Part shown: positions 1-9,065 of the stretch, one piece after another | Layout of the letters: each line of letters starts with the position of its first letter | Numbering within the stretch: the stretch's first letter is position 1 | NCBI GenBank assembly: GCA_019638385.1 | Contig: JAHBTW010000012.1 | Location: forward strand, 80,573 to 144,572 | Source: Saprospiraceae bacterium | Lineage (GTDB): Bacteria; Bacteroidota; Bacteroidia; Chitinophagales; Saprospiraceae | DNA: 64,000 bases | Direction: 5' to 3' | The notes under the pieces: generated by a model | What the model was told of the DNA's origin: nothing | Database searches by the model: none | What the model saw: only the letters and a program-made list of their open reading frames with translations | Position numbers and translations under genes: made by a program

Positions 1-2
1 TG

Positions 3-119
3 AATTGTATCGGTACCATTCCGGTCGGCCTCGGCGTATTGCATCAGGCAGGGGCGGTATTGCTGCTGACAGTCTTGTTTTACATCTATTTTCAGGTGCG
101 GAAGGTTCGGACAAGTTAA
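3..119 (+). CDS. C-terminal end of a COX15/CtaA-like heme A synthase (partial)
   Basis: The reading frame is open from the window edge and stops at TAA 117-119, leaving 38 residues. They contain PVGLGVLHQAGAVLLLTVLF, a transmembrane helix with the LHQ motif typical of the last helices of COX15/CtaA heme A synthases, where the His is a heme ligand. A short basic tail (VRKVRTS) follows, as expected at the cytoplasmic end of the protein. The start lies outside the window. The assignment rests on one helix only, so another heme or quinone membrane enzyme cannot be excluded. Confidence 0.55.
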   Translation, partial: NCIGTIPVGLGVLHQAGAVLLLTVLFYIYFQVRKVRTS

Positions 120-146
120 TTGTTGAAAACTTTGTGGAAAACGCTT

Positions 147-851
147 ATGCCGGTTTTTTGGCTCGATGAAAACCTCTTTTTTCCGCCTCCGGAACATACG
201 GACCGGAGCGGTATCTTGGCCGTCGGGGGCGACTTATCGCCGGACCGCCTGTTGCTGGCGTACCGGCAAGGCATATTCCCCTGGTTCAACCCCGACGACC
301 CGATTCTGTGGTGGTCGCCCGATCCGCGTTTTGTACTGTTCCCGGAAGAGTTGAAAATAGCGCGCAGTATGCGCTCGTATTTCAACAACGCCCGGTTCGG
401 CATCAGTCTTGATACCGGTTTTGAAGCGGTCATCCGGGCTTGCAGCGAGCAGTACCGGCCCGGACAAGGCGGTACCTGGATCACTGAAGATATGATACAA
501 GCCTACTGCGAACTCCACCGCATGGGCTATGCGCATTCTGTGGAGGTGTGGCAGGCTGGGCAATTGGTGGCAGGGCTGTACGGCATCGCGTTGGGGCGGG
601 TATTCTTCGGCGAGTCCATGTTCTCTACGGTGAACAACGCTTCCAAATACGGCTTCATCGCGCTCGTCAAACGATTGCACCAACTCGGTTTTCGCCTCAT
701 TGACTGTCAGCAGGAAACGCCGCACCTGGCATCGCTCGGAGCGAGGGCTATTTCGCGCGCGCAGTTCATGGAGTTGCTCGGCGAATATGCCCCGGCGCCG
801 GATTTGACCGGAAATTGGGGGGAGATGGCGGCGTTTCGGGAGATCATCTAA
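147..851 (+). CDS. aat: Leucyl/phenylalanyl-tRNA--protein transferase
   Basis: This enzyme transfers Leu or Phe from aminoacyl-tRNA to N-terminal Arg/Lys of proteins, tagging them for ClpAP in the N-degron pathway; it is cytoplasmic. The 234-residue product has the usual family length. It shows GILAVGGDLSPDRLLLAYRQ followed by GIFPW near the N-terminus, then GGTWITEDMIQAYCELHRMG, AHSVEVW and GRVFFGESMF, all family signatures. I chose ATG 147 because MPVFWLDENLFFPPPE is the standard N-terminus; a TTG at 120 would add nine residues. The gene starts just after the heme synthase stop. It converges with maeB on the other strand, overlapping it by 4 nt (848-851). Confidence 0.95.
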   Translation: MPVFWLDENLFFPPPEHTDRSGILAVGGDLSPDRLLLAYRQGIFPWFNPDDPILWWSPDPRFVLFPEELKIARSMRSYFNNARFGISLDTGFEAVIRACSEQYRPGQGGTWITEDMIQAYCELHRMGYAHSVEVWQAGQLVAGLYGIALGRVFFGESMFSTVNNASKYGFIALVKRLHQLGFRLIDCQQETPHLASLGARAISRAQFMELLGEYAPAPDLTGNWGEMAAFREII

Positions 852-3115
852 ACATCCACTCCTGCAATAGCCGTAATATTCACAATGTTATTCACTTCCG
901 TATCGCGAGTCACCAAGTGAATCGGCTTGGCCAAGCCCATGATGATCGGGCCGATGGTGTGGGCGCTGCTGAGTTTGCGCAAGAGTTTCATCCCGATATT
1001 GCCCGCATCCAGGTTTGGGAATACCAACACATTGGGGCGCTTTTGTAGCTTGCTGAAAGGGAAGTGCGTTTGCAACAAGTCCATATCTAAGGCTACGTCG
1101 GCTTGTATCGGGCCGTCGGCCATGAGATCGGGGCGAAGAAGGTTGATGATCTCGACGGCTTTGGCCACTTTAGTCGTCTCCGGCGTGCGCACCGAACCGA
1201 AATTGGAAAAAGACAACATGGCCACGCGCGGCTCAAATTGCATGAGCTTAACCTGATCGGCCGTCATGATGGCAATTTCGGCCAAATCTTCTGCATTTGG
1301 ATTGACGTTCACTGCGCAATCGGTCAGAAAAAACAATTGATTTTTGTGTTGCAATAAATACATCCCCGCAGCAAGTCGCCCGCCAGGACGCGGTCCGATG
1401 ATTTGCAATGCCGGGCGCAATACTTCGGGGTAATTGACCGTGACACCCGCTACCATCCCGTCGGCATGGCCTTGCTGTACCATCATGACGCCGAAGTAGA
1501 AATAATTGCGCATATCGTTTTCGGCGCGGCTTCTCGTCACACCTTTGCGTTGGCGCATGTTGTAGTATGCCTCTACAAAATCTGCGCGATGCGGATGGTG
1601 GCGCGGTTCCACAATTTCGATGCCGGTGGGGTCGTGGTGCAGCTCTTCAAACAAAGCGAGAATTTCGTTCCGGTTGCGGGCCAGCAAGATGGGCCTGGCA
1701 ATGCCTTCCCGCACGGCCTCTGTGGCCGCCCAGATGATTTTGGGGTCGTACCCTTCCGGGAAAACAATTCGGCGGGGCGCTTTTCGGGCGGCAATGTAGA
1801 TGTTGCGCATCAGCTCCCGCGACCAGTCCACTTTGCCCAGCAATTGCTCGCGATAGTCGTCCATGTCCAACATGCGGCGCGCTACCCCGCTGTGCATAGC
1901 CGCTTCGGCCACGGCGGAAGAGACCCACACCAATACACGCGGGTCGAATGGTTTGGGAATGATGTAATCAGGACCGAAACTCAGGCTTTGCCCGCCGTAA
2001 GCGCGTTTCACCTCTTCGGGCACCTCTTCTTTGGCCAAGCGGGCCAATGCCTGTGCGGCCGCCATTTTCATTGCTTCGTTGATGGTGACGGCCTCCACAT
2101 CCAAAGCGCCCCTAAAAATGAAAGGAAACCCAAGGACATTGTTGACCTGATTGGGGTAGTCGCTGCGGCCGGTGGCGAGGATGGCGTCGGGGCGGGCTTC
2201 TCTGGCGAGGGGATAGTCAATTTCGGGATCGGGATTGGCCATGGCAAAGATGATGGGTCGTTCGGCCATGGTTTTAATCATTTCCGGATGGAGCAGATCC
2301 TTGACGGAAACGCCGCAGAATACATCGGCGCCGTTCATGGCATCCTCCAAGGTGCGCGCCGGCGTATCGCGGTAAAAGCGGTCTTTGTATTTATTTTTCC
2401 CCTCATCGCCGCGGCCTTTCCACAGCACGCCTTTGCTGTCGGTCATCAATACATTTTCCGGTTTTACCCCCAGTGCAATGTAGAAATTGGCACAGGCAAT
2501 ACCCGCTGCGCCGGCTCCGGAGAAAACGACCTTTACACGCCCGATCTCTTTATCGGCCAGTTCGAGTGCATTGAGCAGCGCCGCGCCGGAAATGATGGCA
2601 GTGCCGTGCTGATCGTCGTGGAAAACCGGAATGTCCATCGTGGCCTTGAGTTGTTCCTCAATATAGAAACACTCCGGCGCTTTAATATCTTCGAGATTGA
2701 TACCGCCGAAAGTAGGCGAGAGGAGTTGCACGGTACGGATGATTTCATCGGGGTCGTGGGTGTCTAATTCAATATCGAACACATCCACGTCGGCAAATTT
2801 TTTGAAGAGTACGGCTTTGCCCTCCATCACGGGTTTGCCGGCAGCAGGGCCTATGTCGCCCAGACCAAGTACGGCCGTACCGTTGGTTACCACTGCCACG
2901 AGATTGCCTTTGGCGGTATATCGGCGTACGGCGGCGGGGTCGGCCTGAATAGCGAGGCAGGGCGCCGCTACACCGGGCGTATAAGCTAAGCTCAGATCGT
3001 GTTGGGTGATGAAAGGTTTGGTGGCTACTACCTCCAATTTGCCTTTGCGGCCTTCTTCGTGATAGCGCAATGCGGCCTGATTGAGGGCCTCCTGTTTTTT
3101 TGTTTGTTCGGTCAT
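848..3115 (-). CDS. maeB: NADP-dependent malic enzyme fused to a phosphotransacetylase-like domain
   Basis: It oxidatively decarboxylates malate to pyruvate with NADP+, supplying NADPH and pyruvate. The 755 residues match the MaeB hybrid architecture. A malic domain has LAYTPGVAAPC near residue 45 and VTNGTAVLGLGDIGPAAGKP. An NAD(P)-binding domain has VVFSGAGAAGIACANFY. From about residue 430 there is a phosphate acetyltransferase-like domain, which in characterised MaeB proteins is regulatory (acetyl-CoA sensing) rather than catalytic. The start MTEQTKKQEALNQAALRYH is typical. The 3' end overlaps aat by 4 nt in convergent orientation. No operon partner is evident. Confidence 0.95.
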   Translation of the reverse strand: MTEQTKKQEALNQAALRYHEEGRKGKLEVVATKPFITQHDLSLAYTPGVAAPCLAIQADPAAVRRYTAKGNLVAVVTNGTAVLGLGDIGPAAGKPVMEGKAVLFKKFADVDVFDIELDTHDPDEIIRTVQLLSPTFGGINLEDIKAPECFYIEEQLKATMDIPVFHDDQHGTAIISGAALLNALELADKEIGRVKVVFSGAGAAGIACANFYIALGVKPENVLMTDSKGVLWKGRGDEGKNKYKDRFYRDTPARTLEDAMNGADVFCGVSVKDLLHPEMIKTMAERPIIFAMANPDPEIDYPLAREARPDAILATGRSDYPNQVNNVLGFPFIFRGALDVEAVTINEAMKMAAAQALARLAKEEVPEEVKRAYGGQSLSFGPDYIIPKPFDPRVLVWVSSAVAEAAMHSGVARRMLDMDDYREQLLGKVDWSRELMRNIYIAARKAPRRIVFPEGYDPKIIWAATEAVREGIARPILLARNRNEILALFEELHHDPTGIEIVEPRHHPHRADFVEAYYNMRQRKGVTRSRAENDMRNYFYFGVMMVQQGHADGMVAGVTVNYPEVLRPALQIIGPRPGGRLAAGMYLLQHKNQLFFLTDCAVNVNPNAEDLAEIAIMTADQVKLMQFEPRVAMLSFSNFGSVRTPETTKVAKAVEIINLLRPDLMADGPIQADVALDMDLLQTHFPFSKLQKRPNVLVFPNLDAGNIGMKLLRKLSSAHTIGPIIMGLAKPIHLVTRDTEVNNIVNITAIAGVDV

Positions 3116-3169
3116 GGCTTTTGTATTTAAAGCTCTGACCGGCGCAGTTTTGCCTGATCCGGTGCAGGG

Positions 3170-4324
3170 CTACATTCCGTAAAGTAAATAGGCGACTACG
3201 AAAATCATCACAGTCAGCCCGATTCCTGTCACGAACACGGTATAGCAGGTGCGCAATTGGGTGTATTTTCGTCCGAGAGATTTTCCAAGAAAAAAGAGGT
3301 CGCGCATGATGGCGCTGTCCAATCTTGATTCATCGGCTACAATATGGAGCATACCTTCTCGGTATTCTTCGAATGACATTTTGAAAAAATTGCCAAAAAA
3401 GAAGAGGTTGGCTTTGCCCTCCCGAACGGCTTCCCGGTTGGTGTAGCCGGTCATTTTGATGGGGCGGGTGGCCAAGGTGGCAAAAAACATGGAGGTGAGG
3501 CAAGTGGCCAGCAAAGTGCCCATCGGTGCGAGCAGGTAAAGGTGCTCGCGTACATAAGTAGCGGCCAGCGGCATGGCGATGGTAATGATAATGGCATTGA
3601 TACTGAGCATGATATTGGCCTTGTTGTCGGCTAAGTTGCTCAGGTCAATGTGGTTGCGCAGGGAGGTTTTAAACATCATTTGCGCGCTTCGGGTACCGGT
3701 CACACGGCCCTCATCAAGGGTTTCTGTTTTTTCTTTCACCAATTTTTTAAGCGCTTTCTGATTGGCAGTTTTTTGAGCATCCCACAGTTCGCGGGCCGCG
3801 TGGGTATAATAGCTGTGGCTTTTTATGAACCCGTGGTTGAGTTCGTGCCATTCCCGATCGCTGTATTCCTGCCCCAGAAACTCCTTCCACTCATATCGGA
3901 GCGATTCCACGGCGAGCAGGTAATCCTGCGCTGCTAAGTGGGAGAGGTCGGCATCGCGCAGCAGCATCTCCAGCAGCGATTCCGGCTGATTGGTGATTTT
4001 TGTAGCTTCTATACAACCCAATACGAGTGCGGTTCTTTCTGTGGGATAGCCTTCCTTTTTGAGGAGTTTTTCAGCAATGCGACATCCCGATGCTTCGTGT
4101 TCTTCATATCCCTCGGTGTAGCCGCAGTCGTGCAGCAGCGCTGCCAACTCAAGTACCTCGCAGTCTTCCGGCGAAAGTTGGGCGCGTTCGGCCAATGCCA
4201 TACTCGCATCGCGCACGGCAAGGGTGTGTTGAAGATGATGATAAGTATATCGGCCGTCGAGTTTTTCGGTCAGCAGTCGGGATACATATTTTTCAACATT
4301 AGATATTACGGCAGATCGCTCCAT
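3170..4324 (-). CDS. HD-domain phosphohydrolase fused to a Pycsar-effector-like (DUF5706) membrane domain
   Basis: Residues about 25-180 form an HD domain: YHHLQHT (H30), LLHDCGY (H65-D66), EEHEAS and RDADLSH supply the metal ligands, suggesting a metal-dependent nucleotide phosphohydrolase. Residues about 218-384 look like the DUF5706/Pycsar effector domain: RNHIDLSNLADNKANIMLSI leads into transmembrane helices at about 240-257 and 264-285, with a last helix at about 360-380. In Pycsar anti-phage systems such domains bind cyclic pyrimidine nucleotides and damage the membrane. Fusion to an HD domain is a known standalone architecture in Bacteroidota whose role I cannot state. I prefer ATG 4324 over 4396 because a promoter -7 element (4359-4366) lies between them and AAGGAA precedes ATG 4324. 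There is no adjacent cyclase gene. Confidence 0.8.
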   Translation of the reverse strand: MERSAVISNVEKYVSRLLTEKLDGRYTYHHLQHTLAVRDASMALAERAQLSPEDCEVLELAALLHDCGYTEGYEEHEASGCRIAEKLLKKEGYPTERTALVLGCIEATKITNQPESLLEMLLRDADLSHLAAQDYLLAVESLRYEWKEFLGQEYSDREWHELNHGFIKSHSYYTHAARELWDAQKTANQKALKKLVKEKTETLDEGRVTGTRSAQMMFKTSLRNHIDLSNLADNKANIMLSINAIIITIAMPLAATYVREHLYLLAPMGTLLATCLTSMFFATLATRPIKMTGYTNREAVREGKANLFFFGNFFKMSFEEYREGMLHIVADESRLDSAIMRDLFFLGKSLGRKYTQLRTCYTVFVTGIGLTVMIFVVAYLLYGM

Positions 4325-4358
4325 AGTCGCATTTTCCTTCAGCGAGGGATAAGTCCGG

Positions 4359-4366
4359 CAAACATA
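4359..4366 (-). promoter_or_regulatory. Bacteroidota -7 element for the HD-DUF5706 gene
   Basis: Read on the minus strand this is TATGTTTG, a perfect TAnnTTTG. Transcription would begin near 4352, which excludes the upstream ATG at 4396 and supports ATG 4324. No good -33 TTTG is visible, so confidence is moderate. Confidence 0.45.
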
Positions 4367-4515
4367 CGCATACCCCTGCTTATTTGCAGAGTGCATAAGT
4401 CACTTTTAATCATACAAAAAAGTCACCGTTTATGGTACGGTAGGCTCCGGTGCAAAAACAAGCAGGAAAACCATGCGGATTTGCCCCGGAACTTCTATTT
4501 TTACTGAAAAAAGAA

Positions 4516-5427
4516 ATGAAACCACTTTGGGGTATTGATCTCGGCGGCACGAAAATAGAGGGTGTCGTCATCGAAAGCAGCGAAAATCCTAAGGTCATTG
4601 CCCGGCTTCGGGTACCGACCGAACAAGCCGGGGGCTACGACCACATCATCGGACAAATCAAAAAACTCATCGGACTCCTGGAAGAGGCTTCCGGTCTGCG
4701 GCCGGAGCGCATCGGTATGGGAACGCCCGGTACCATTGACCCGCCGACACAATTGATGAAAAATTGCAACACGACGGCCCTTAATCACCAACCCCTCCAC
4801 CGCGACCTTGAAACAGCCCTGCAAATGCCCTTCGTCATGGCCAATGATGCCAACTGTTTTGCCGTGGCAGAAGCGCGTTTCGGAGCAGTTCGCGACAAAG
4901 TGCCCAACGCAAAAGTGGTATTCGGGGTCATTCTCGGCACCGGCGTAGGTGGCGGAGTGGTCGTGAACGGAAAAGTGCTCAACGGCCTGCAAGGTATTGC
5001 CGGCGAGTGGGGCCACAATATTTTGGATGAATCGGGCGGCCCCTGCTACTGCGGCCGCAATGGCTGCGTGGAAACGATTATCTCCGGCCCGTCATTGGAG
5101 CGGCACTATACCCAACTGACCGGCACCCGATTGAAGTTGGCTGAAATCGTTGCCCGCCAATATGCCGGCGAAGACCCTGCAGCCGCCCAAACCCTCAACC
5201 GGCTTATACAATACTGGGGCAAAGCGATTGCGTACGTCATCAACATCCTCGACCCCGATGCTATCGTCATTGGCGGCGGTGTGGGCAATATTGATCTGCT
5301 CTATTCTCAGGAAGGTATTGAAGCGGTAAAACGCAATGTATTTAACCCTCGCTTAGATACGCTTTTTCTGAAACCTCATCTGGGCGATAGCGCAGGTGTG
5401 TTCGGTGCGGCACTGCTGGCGGAATAG
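4516..5427 (+). CDS. ROK-family sugar kinase (glucokinase-like)
   Basis: Predicted to phosphorylate a hexose such as glucose with ATP in the cytoplasm. The 303-residue product begins MKPLWGIDLGGTKIEGVVIE, with the phosphate-binding DLGGT(K) motif. It has GMGTPGTID, NDANCFAVAE with the catalytic Asp, GTGVGGGVVVNGK, and the ROK zinc-binding signature CYCGRNGCVE followed by ISGPSLE. The EWGHN segment carries the ROK His that helps in zinc and sugar binding. ATG 4516 was chosen because the 22 residues before it (from TTG 4450) have no family similarity. Sugar specificity (glucose, N-acetylglucosamine, fructose) cannot be decided from sequence. It is not in an obvious operon. Confidence 0.9.
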   Translation: MKPLWGIDLGGTKIEGVVIESSENPKVIARLRVPTEQAGGYDHIIGQIKKLIGLLEEASGLRPERIGMGTPGTIDPPTQLMKNCNTTALNHQPLHRDLETALQMPFVMANDANCFAVAEARFGAVRDKVPNAKVVFGVILGTGVGGGVVVNGKVLNGLQGIAGEWGHNILDESGGPCYCGRNGCVETIISGPSLERHYTQLTGTRLKLAEIVARQYAGEDPAAAQTLNRLIQYWGKAIAYVINILDPDAIVIGGGVGNIDLLYSQEGIEAVKRNVFNPRLDTLFLKPHLGDSAGVFGAALLAE

Positions 5428-5506
5428 GCCGGATGCCGGAAGAATTTAATAACCTCCGCCCTTGGTTTGCACACGTTTGCTTACCTTCGGGAAAAAATTA
5501 GAAGCC

Positions 5507-6457
5507 ATGAAAGGTGTGAAATACTTATTTTTTGCCTCGGTCGTCGCCATCGCATGGAGTTGCGGCGACCCGACTCCCCAACAAGGAAACCAAAACAACA
5601 GCGCAGATACAACGGCGCAAACGACCCCGGATACGCCGGCGCCACGAGCCTCCCACGACTGTCAGGTGACCAATAAAATGTTGGAAAACAACTCTGTATG
5701 GATTCGGTCACAGGAAATTCTCGTGGCCGTGACGGCCGACGCCGAAACTTTTGATGCAGACTACGGCGACAGCTATCGGGTTTTGGAGGTATATGACACG
5801 CGCACTTGTAACCTGTTAGAGCGCAAGGTATTGCCTGTAAATGTCAGCCCTGATTTTCCCTATTATGTGGCGGAAATCAACTACAACAATATACACCAAA
5901 TGGCCGCCGTGAAGGGGTTCAAGAGCGTCTATTTGTATGATGCTGAAAATCGCAAATGGCTGCCGGAATTACAACCTAAGTTTGCATCAGCTCGCTACGG
6001 CGGCGATGCGCGGGCGGGCATGATTCACCGCTTAGAGGTATGGGAGGATTATTTGCTGGGGTATAGCCAGGACTTTGGCGCATTTGTATTTGATCTCCGA
6101 AACAAAAACCAGCCCGCATCGGTGCTGCCTTATGCCGAATTTAAAGTATCGGAAAACGATTTTCGGTCGCTGTTTCTCCTCTCTTCACAAGATGCGAACC
6201 AAGCCATTGCGCCCAGCTATGATGCCAATACAGGAGCATTTGCTGTCAATCCGCTCTTCAGCGAGCCTTTGCAACTCAAAACGGAAACACAAAGAAGCGC
6301 CCTCAACAATCGCTATTTGGTGCTTCGTAAATCCGACAGTTCGAACGCCGCAGTAGCCATTGATGTGGAAAAACGCAAACGCATAGAACTTCCCGCTGAT
6401 GTAGCTGCCAAACCCACCCAGGAAGTACTGGCATGGATAAGACAAAATCAGCGTTGA
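5507..6457 (+). CDS. Putative lipoprotein of unknown function
   Basis: I do not recognise the family. The 316-residue product starts MKGVKYLFFASVVAIAWSCG, a signal sequence ending in a lipobox-like Cys, followed by a low-complexity Gln/Asn/Thr/Pro linker (residues about 20-48) typical of Bacteroidota lipoproteins. The rest has alternating beta-strand character and aromatic repeats (YRVLEVYDTR, FKSVYLYDAENRKWLPELQ, FGAFVFDLRNK), which hints at a beta-propeller-like fold; that is inference. ATG 5507 is chosen because the lipoprotein signal begins there. A near-consensus -7 element (TACCTTCG, 5482-5489) lies upstream. The 3' end overlaps or abuts the next gene, suggesting co-transcription. Confidence 0.65.
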   Translation: MKGVKYLFFASVVAIAWSCGDPTPQQGNQNNSADTTAQTTPDTPAPRASHDCQVTNKMLENNSVWIRSQEILVAVTADAETFDADYGDSYRVLEVYDTRTCNLLERKVLPVNVSPDFPYYVAEINYNNIHQMAAVKGFKSVYLYDAENRKWLPELQPKFASARYGGDARAGMIHRLEVWEDYLLGYSQDFGAFVFDLRNKNQPASVLPYAEFKVSENDFRSLFLLSSQDANQAIAPSYDANTGAFAVNPLFSEPLQLKTETQRSALNNRYLVLRKSDSSNAAVAIDVEKRKRIELPADVAAKPTQEVLAWIRQNQR

Positions 6458-6795
6458 GTAATATGGATGGCACTGAATTAGATCAACTCACCGCTTTGGT
6501 GGTGCAGGATTTTGACCCGGAGCGAACCGAGTCGGTTCTCACAGAAGAGCAACTCCTGGATTTTTTATCAGCACATATCGCTTACCTCATCGAGCACAAA
6601 CTCGAATTCCTGATGAGCCTGATGTATCGGCTGGACGTGGACGAACGAAAGGTGGATTACGCTCTCTCTCCCGCAGGAGAAGAACTACCCCACATCGCAC
6701 TGGCTAAGCTGGTGCTGGAACGTCAGAAACAAAGGATTTTCACGAAGCAGCATTATCGGCAGCAACACACCGATAATTGGGAATGGAATGATTAG
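6433..6795 (+). CDS. Small conserved-looking cytoplasmic protein of unknown function
   Basis: It encodes 120 residues (110 if translation starts at ATG 6463, five bases after the upstream stop). No signal peptide or membrane segment is visible. The middle is helical: EEQLLDFLSAHIAYLIEHKL then EFLMSLMYRLDVDERKVDYA, followed by ALAKLVLERQKQRIFTKQHY. Small Bacteroidota proteins with an MYRLDVDE-type motif and a LVLERQ-type helix are common but uncharacterised; I give no function. The ATG at 6433 overlaps the preceding lipoprotein gene by 25 nt, so the pair is probably one transcript. The 3' end overlaps the opposite-strand gene by 4 nt. Confidence 0.65.
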   Translation: MDKTKSALSNMDGTELDQLTALVVQDFDPERTESVLTEEQLLDFLSAHIAYLIEHKLEFLMSLMYRLDVDERKVDYALSPAGEELPHIALAKLVLERQKQRIFTKQHYRQQHTDNWEWND

Positions 6796-7250
6796 ACTTT
6801 GCTAAAAAACCACTGTTTGGTTTCCGTTTGATGAGCGTTGCCAGGCATACGAGGGCTTTGCTCCAACACCATCTCATCGGCTTCTATGTATCTGATAGCA
6901 GCTTGTTCTGCCTCTTTACCGGCAAAATGCAGCAGCAGAGATGCTCCATCTTCTGAAATTTCCCAGGCGCCTGTTTCTTCTATGTATTGAGATCCATGGC
7001 GGATGGAGCGTACAAAAGCTCCGTTGGAACAGAAATGATAACGGAGTTGAGCCGTTTCGGCATTTTCCGGCCCTACATTTTCTTCGCGCACCGTTTCAGT
7101 CAATTCAGTAGCGCTTACTATGTTTTCCCACACCCCTTGAAGCAGATGGTATGTTTTACCTTGCGGAGTGTCGGGCGCCGGATTTATCGGGTCGGCAGAG
7201 ATATTCGTAAAGCTGAACAACAAGAAGATCGAAAATAAGACAGTTTTCAT
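6792..7250 (-). CDS. Secreted lipocalin-like protein of unknown function
   Basis: The 152-residue product begins MKTVLFSIFLLFSFTNISAD, a clean signal peptide. After cleavage it has LLQGVWENI near residue 38 and then short strands (YHFCSNGAFVRSIRHGSQY, GAWEISEDGASLLLHFAGK, EADEMVLEQSP). The GxW start with antiparallel strands and the text G.WE.SEDG..L resemble the Bacteroidota lipocalin-like secreted families used in small-molecule or stress-related binding. No ligand can be proposed. It converges with the small protein gene (4-nt overlap, 6792-6795). The 167 bases upstream, to the desaturase stop at 7418, hold no gene that I can see. Confidence 0.6.
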   Translation of the reverse strand: MKTVLFSIFLLFSFTNISADPINPAPDTPQGKTYHLLQGVWENIVSATELTETVREENVGPENAETAQLRYHFCSNGAFVRSIRHGSQYIEETGAWEISEDGASLLLHFAGKEAEQAAIRYIEADEMVLEQSPRMPGNAHQTETKQWFFSKV

Positions 7251-7417
7251 GACAATGGTTTTTAAATCGGGTATAAAATCTTGGCAGCGTTTTCCGATGA
7301 TCGTATTGATTTATCATCTTCAACCAATGCAAAGACAATATTATTCCGAAAGGGTTGCATCAAACGGTCTAATTCGATTTGTACGTGTGTTTTACCGACC
7401 ATCACTATTTATTCGCG

Positions 7418-8881
7418 CTATCCTTCCTCTTTTATGAGGTCATTTACAATTTTTGCCGAGAGCAGCGCCAAAGGGATTCCCCCGCCGGGGTGTACGCTGC
7501 CGCCGCAGAAGTACAGCCCGCTAATGCGATTGGAAAAATTGGGATGCCGCAGGAAAGCCGACATACGATTGTTGGAACTCGTGCCGTATAAGGCGCCGAG
7601 ATGCGAGGAGGTTTTGCTTTCAATACTGCGGGGATCGAGCAGGCTTTCGCAAGCGATGAGCGGTTCGATGGGCGTACCCAGTACGCGGCTGAGTTTGGCC
7701 AGTACATTACGGCGGGTTTCCATGATGAGCGCATCCCAGTCTTGCCCGCTGTTATAGGGCACATTCACCATTGTGAACCAGTTTTCGCAGCCGGCAGGCG
7801 CATCGGCGGGCGTGTATTTGGAAGTGATGTTAATATATATGGTGGGGTCGTCAGAAATCTTGCCGGCGGCGAGGCAATCGAACTCGTGGCGGTAGTCCTC
7901 GCTGAAAAAGATGTTGTGCAGGTCCAACTCCGGGAATTGCCTTTGAATACCCCAGTAAAAAATCAACGCGGAAGTAGATTTCTCCTGGCGCAGGGCGCGT
8001 TCCGGCGCCGGCTCGCGGGCCAGTAATTTCCGGTAGGTAAAAAACGCATCCATATTGCTGATGACGACATCGCAATCGCGCCATTCACCCTGTACCCGCA
8101 GCCCTGTGGCACGCCCTTTTTCTACCCGGATTTCTTCCACCGGCGCATTGAAGTGATAGCGCACCCCTTTGCGCACGCCCAATTGCCACACGGCACGGGT
8201 AATACTGTGCATGCCGCCTTCCGGGTAAAACGCACCGATGCCGTACTCAAAATGAGGAATGATGGTGAGCAGTCCCGGCGTTTTGTAGGGATTAGAGCCG
8301 TTGTAGGTGGCGTATCGGTTGAATAACTGGACTAATTTCGGATGCTCCAAATGGCGCTCGTTCACTGCGTTCATGGTAGTGAAGAGGTCGAAACGGGGAA
8401 TTTGCAGCATGGCGCCGAGCACTCTGGCGTGCAGCCAGGTAACGGCTTTGTGCAGTGATTTTTCCAAAAAAATGCGCCCGCTGAGCCGGTATTTTCGTTC
8501 GCTGTCGCGCAATGCATGGAGGACACGACCGGACGGCACGCCCAGTTTTTGCTCCACTTCCCGGGCAAATGTCTCGCTATCGCCCGATGCTGAGAGGCGC
8601 GTGCCGTCTTCCCAAAAATAATTGCAGAGGATGGGCAGGCGCCGGTATTGGAAATGCGGACCGATGTCTTCTCCCGATATTTCAAACAACTCCTCCACAT
8701 ACTGCGGCATGGTGAAAAGCGAAGGCCCGGCGTCGAATCGGTAGCCGTTCTGTTCAAAGGTGGAAAGTTTGCCTCCGGGGTAGCTGTTGGCTTCAAATAC
8801 GTCCACTTCGTGGCCGGCAGCAGCGGCCCGCACGGCGGCAGCCAAGCCGGCAATTCCTGCTCCGATGATCCCGATTTTCAT
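7418..8881 (-). CDS. Carotenoid desaturase of the CrtI/CrtD family
   Basis: A FAD-dependent desaturase or oxidase of carotenoid biosynthesis, expected to act at the membrane. The 487 residues begin MKIGIIGAGIAGLAAAVRAA, the Rossmann GxGxxG, followed by VDVFEANSYPGGKLSTFE and FDAGPSLFTMP, all hallmarks of CrtI-type enzymes. The C-terminus has GLYFCGGSVHPGGGIPLALL, the FAD-binding signature. The segment LPILCNYFWEDGTRL resembles the CrtD-type (1-hydroxycarotenoid 3,4-desaturase) branch more than phytoene desaturase, but this is inference. No crtB, crtY or other pathway gene is adjacent, so the rest of the pathway is elsewhere. It is divergent from the VWA gene across 8882-9065. Confidence 0.88.
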   Translation of the reverse strand: MKIGIIGAGIAGLAAAVRAAAAGHEVDVFEANSYPGGKLSTFEQNGYRFDAGPSLFTMPQYVEELFEISGEDIGPHFQYRRLPILCNYFWEDGTRLSASGDSETFAREVEQKLGVPSGRVLHALRDSERKYRLSGRIFLEKSLHKAVTWLHARVLGAMLQIPRFDLFTTMNAVNERHLEHPKLVQLFNRYATYNGSNPYKTPGLLTIIPHFEYGIGAFYPEGGMHSITRAVWQLGVRKGVRYHFNAPVEEIRVEKGRATGLRVQGEWRDCDVVISNMDAFFTYRKLLAREPAPERALRQEKSTSALIFYWGIQRQFPELDLHNIFFSEDYRHEFDCLAAGKISDDPTIYINITSKYTPADAPAGCENWFTMVNVPYNSGQDWDALIMETRRNVLAKLSRVLGTPIEPLIACESLLDPRSIESKTSSHLGALYGTSSNNRMSAFLRHPNFSNRISGLYFCGGSVHPGGGIPLALLSAKIVNDLIKEEG

Positions 8882-8994
8882 GCGTTTTTTCCGGTGTTGG
8901 TTTTACAGGCAAAGCAACACAGCCGGCAAGCTATGGTTGCAACTACCACTACATTACCTGTGTGCCGGGGAGAACCGGAACGCGTTAAGGGCTG

Positions 8995-9022
8995 TTGTCT
9001 TGAACGCAATGTGCTACATTTG
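8995..9022 (+). promoter_or_regulatory. Bacteroidota-type promoter for the VWA membrane protein
   Basis: TTG (8995-8997) is followed after 17 nt by a perfect -7 element TACATTTG (9015-9022). The predicted start of transcription near 9029 is about 37 nt before ATG 9066. Confidence 0.55.
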
Positions 9023-9065
9023 CGTTTTTTCCGGGGCGCTTGCCGCTCTGTCAATTTATACCTGA

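Noticed and set aside
1403..2767. 454-codon open frame opposite maeB
   Set aside because: It lies entirely within maeB on the other strand, has no start context or family-like motifs, and its composition is that of a GC-rich antisense frame.
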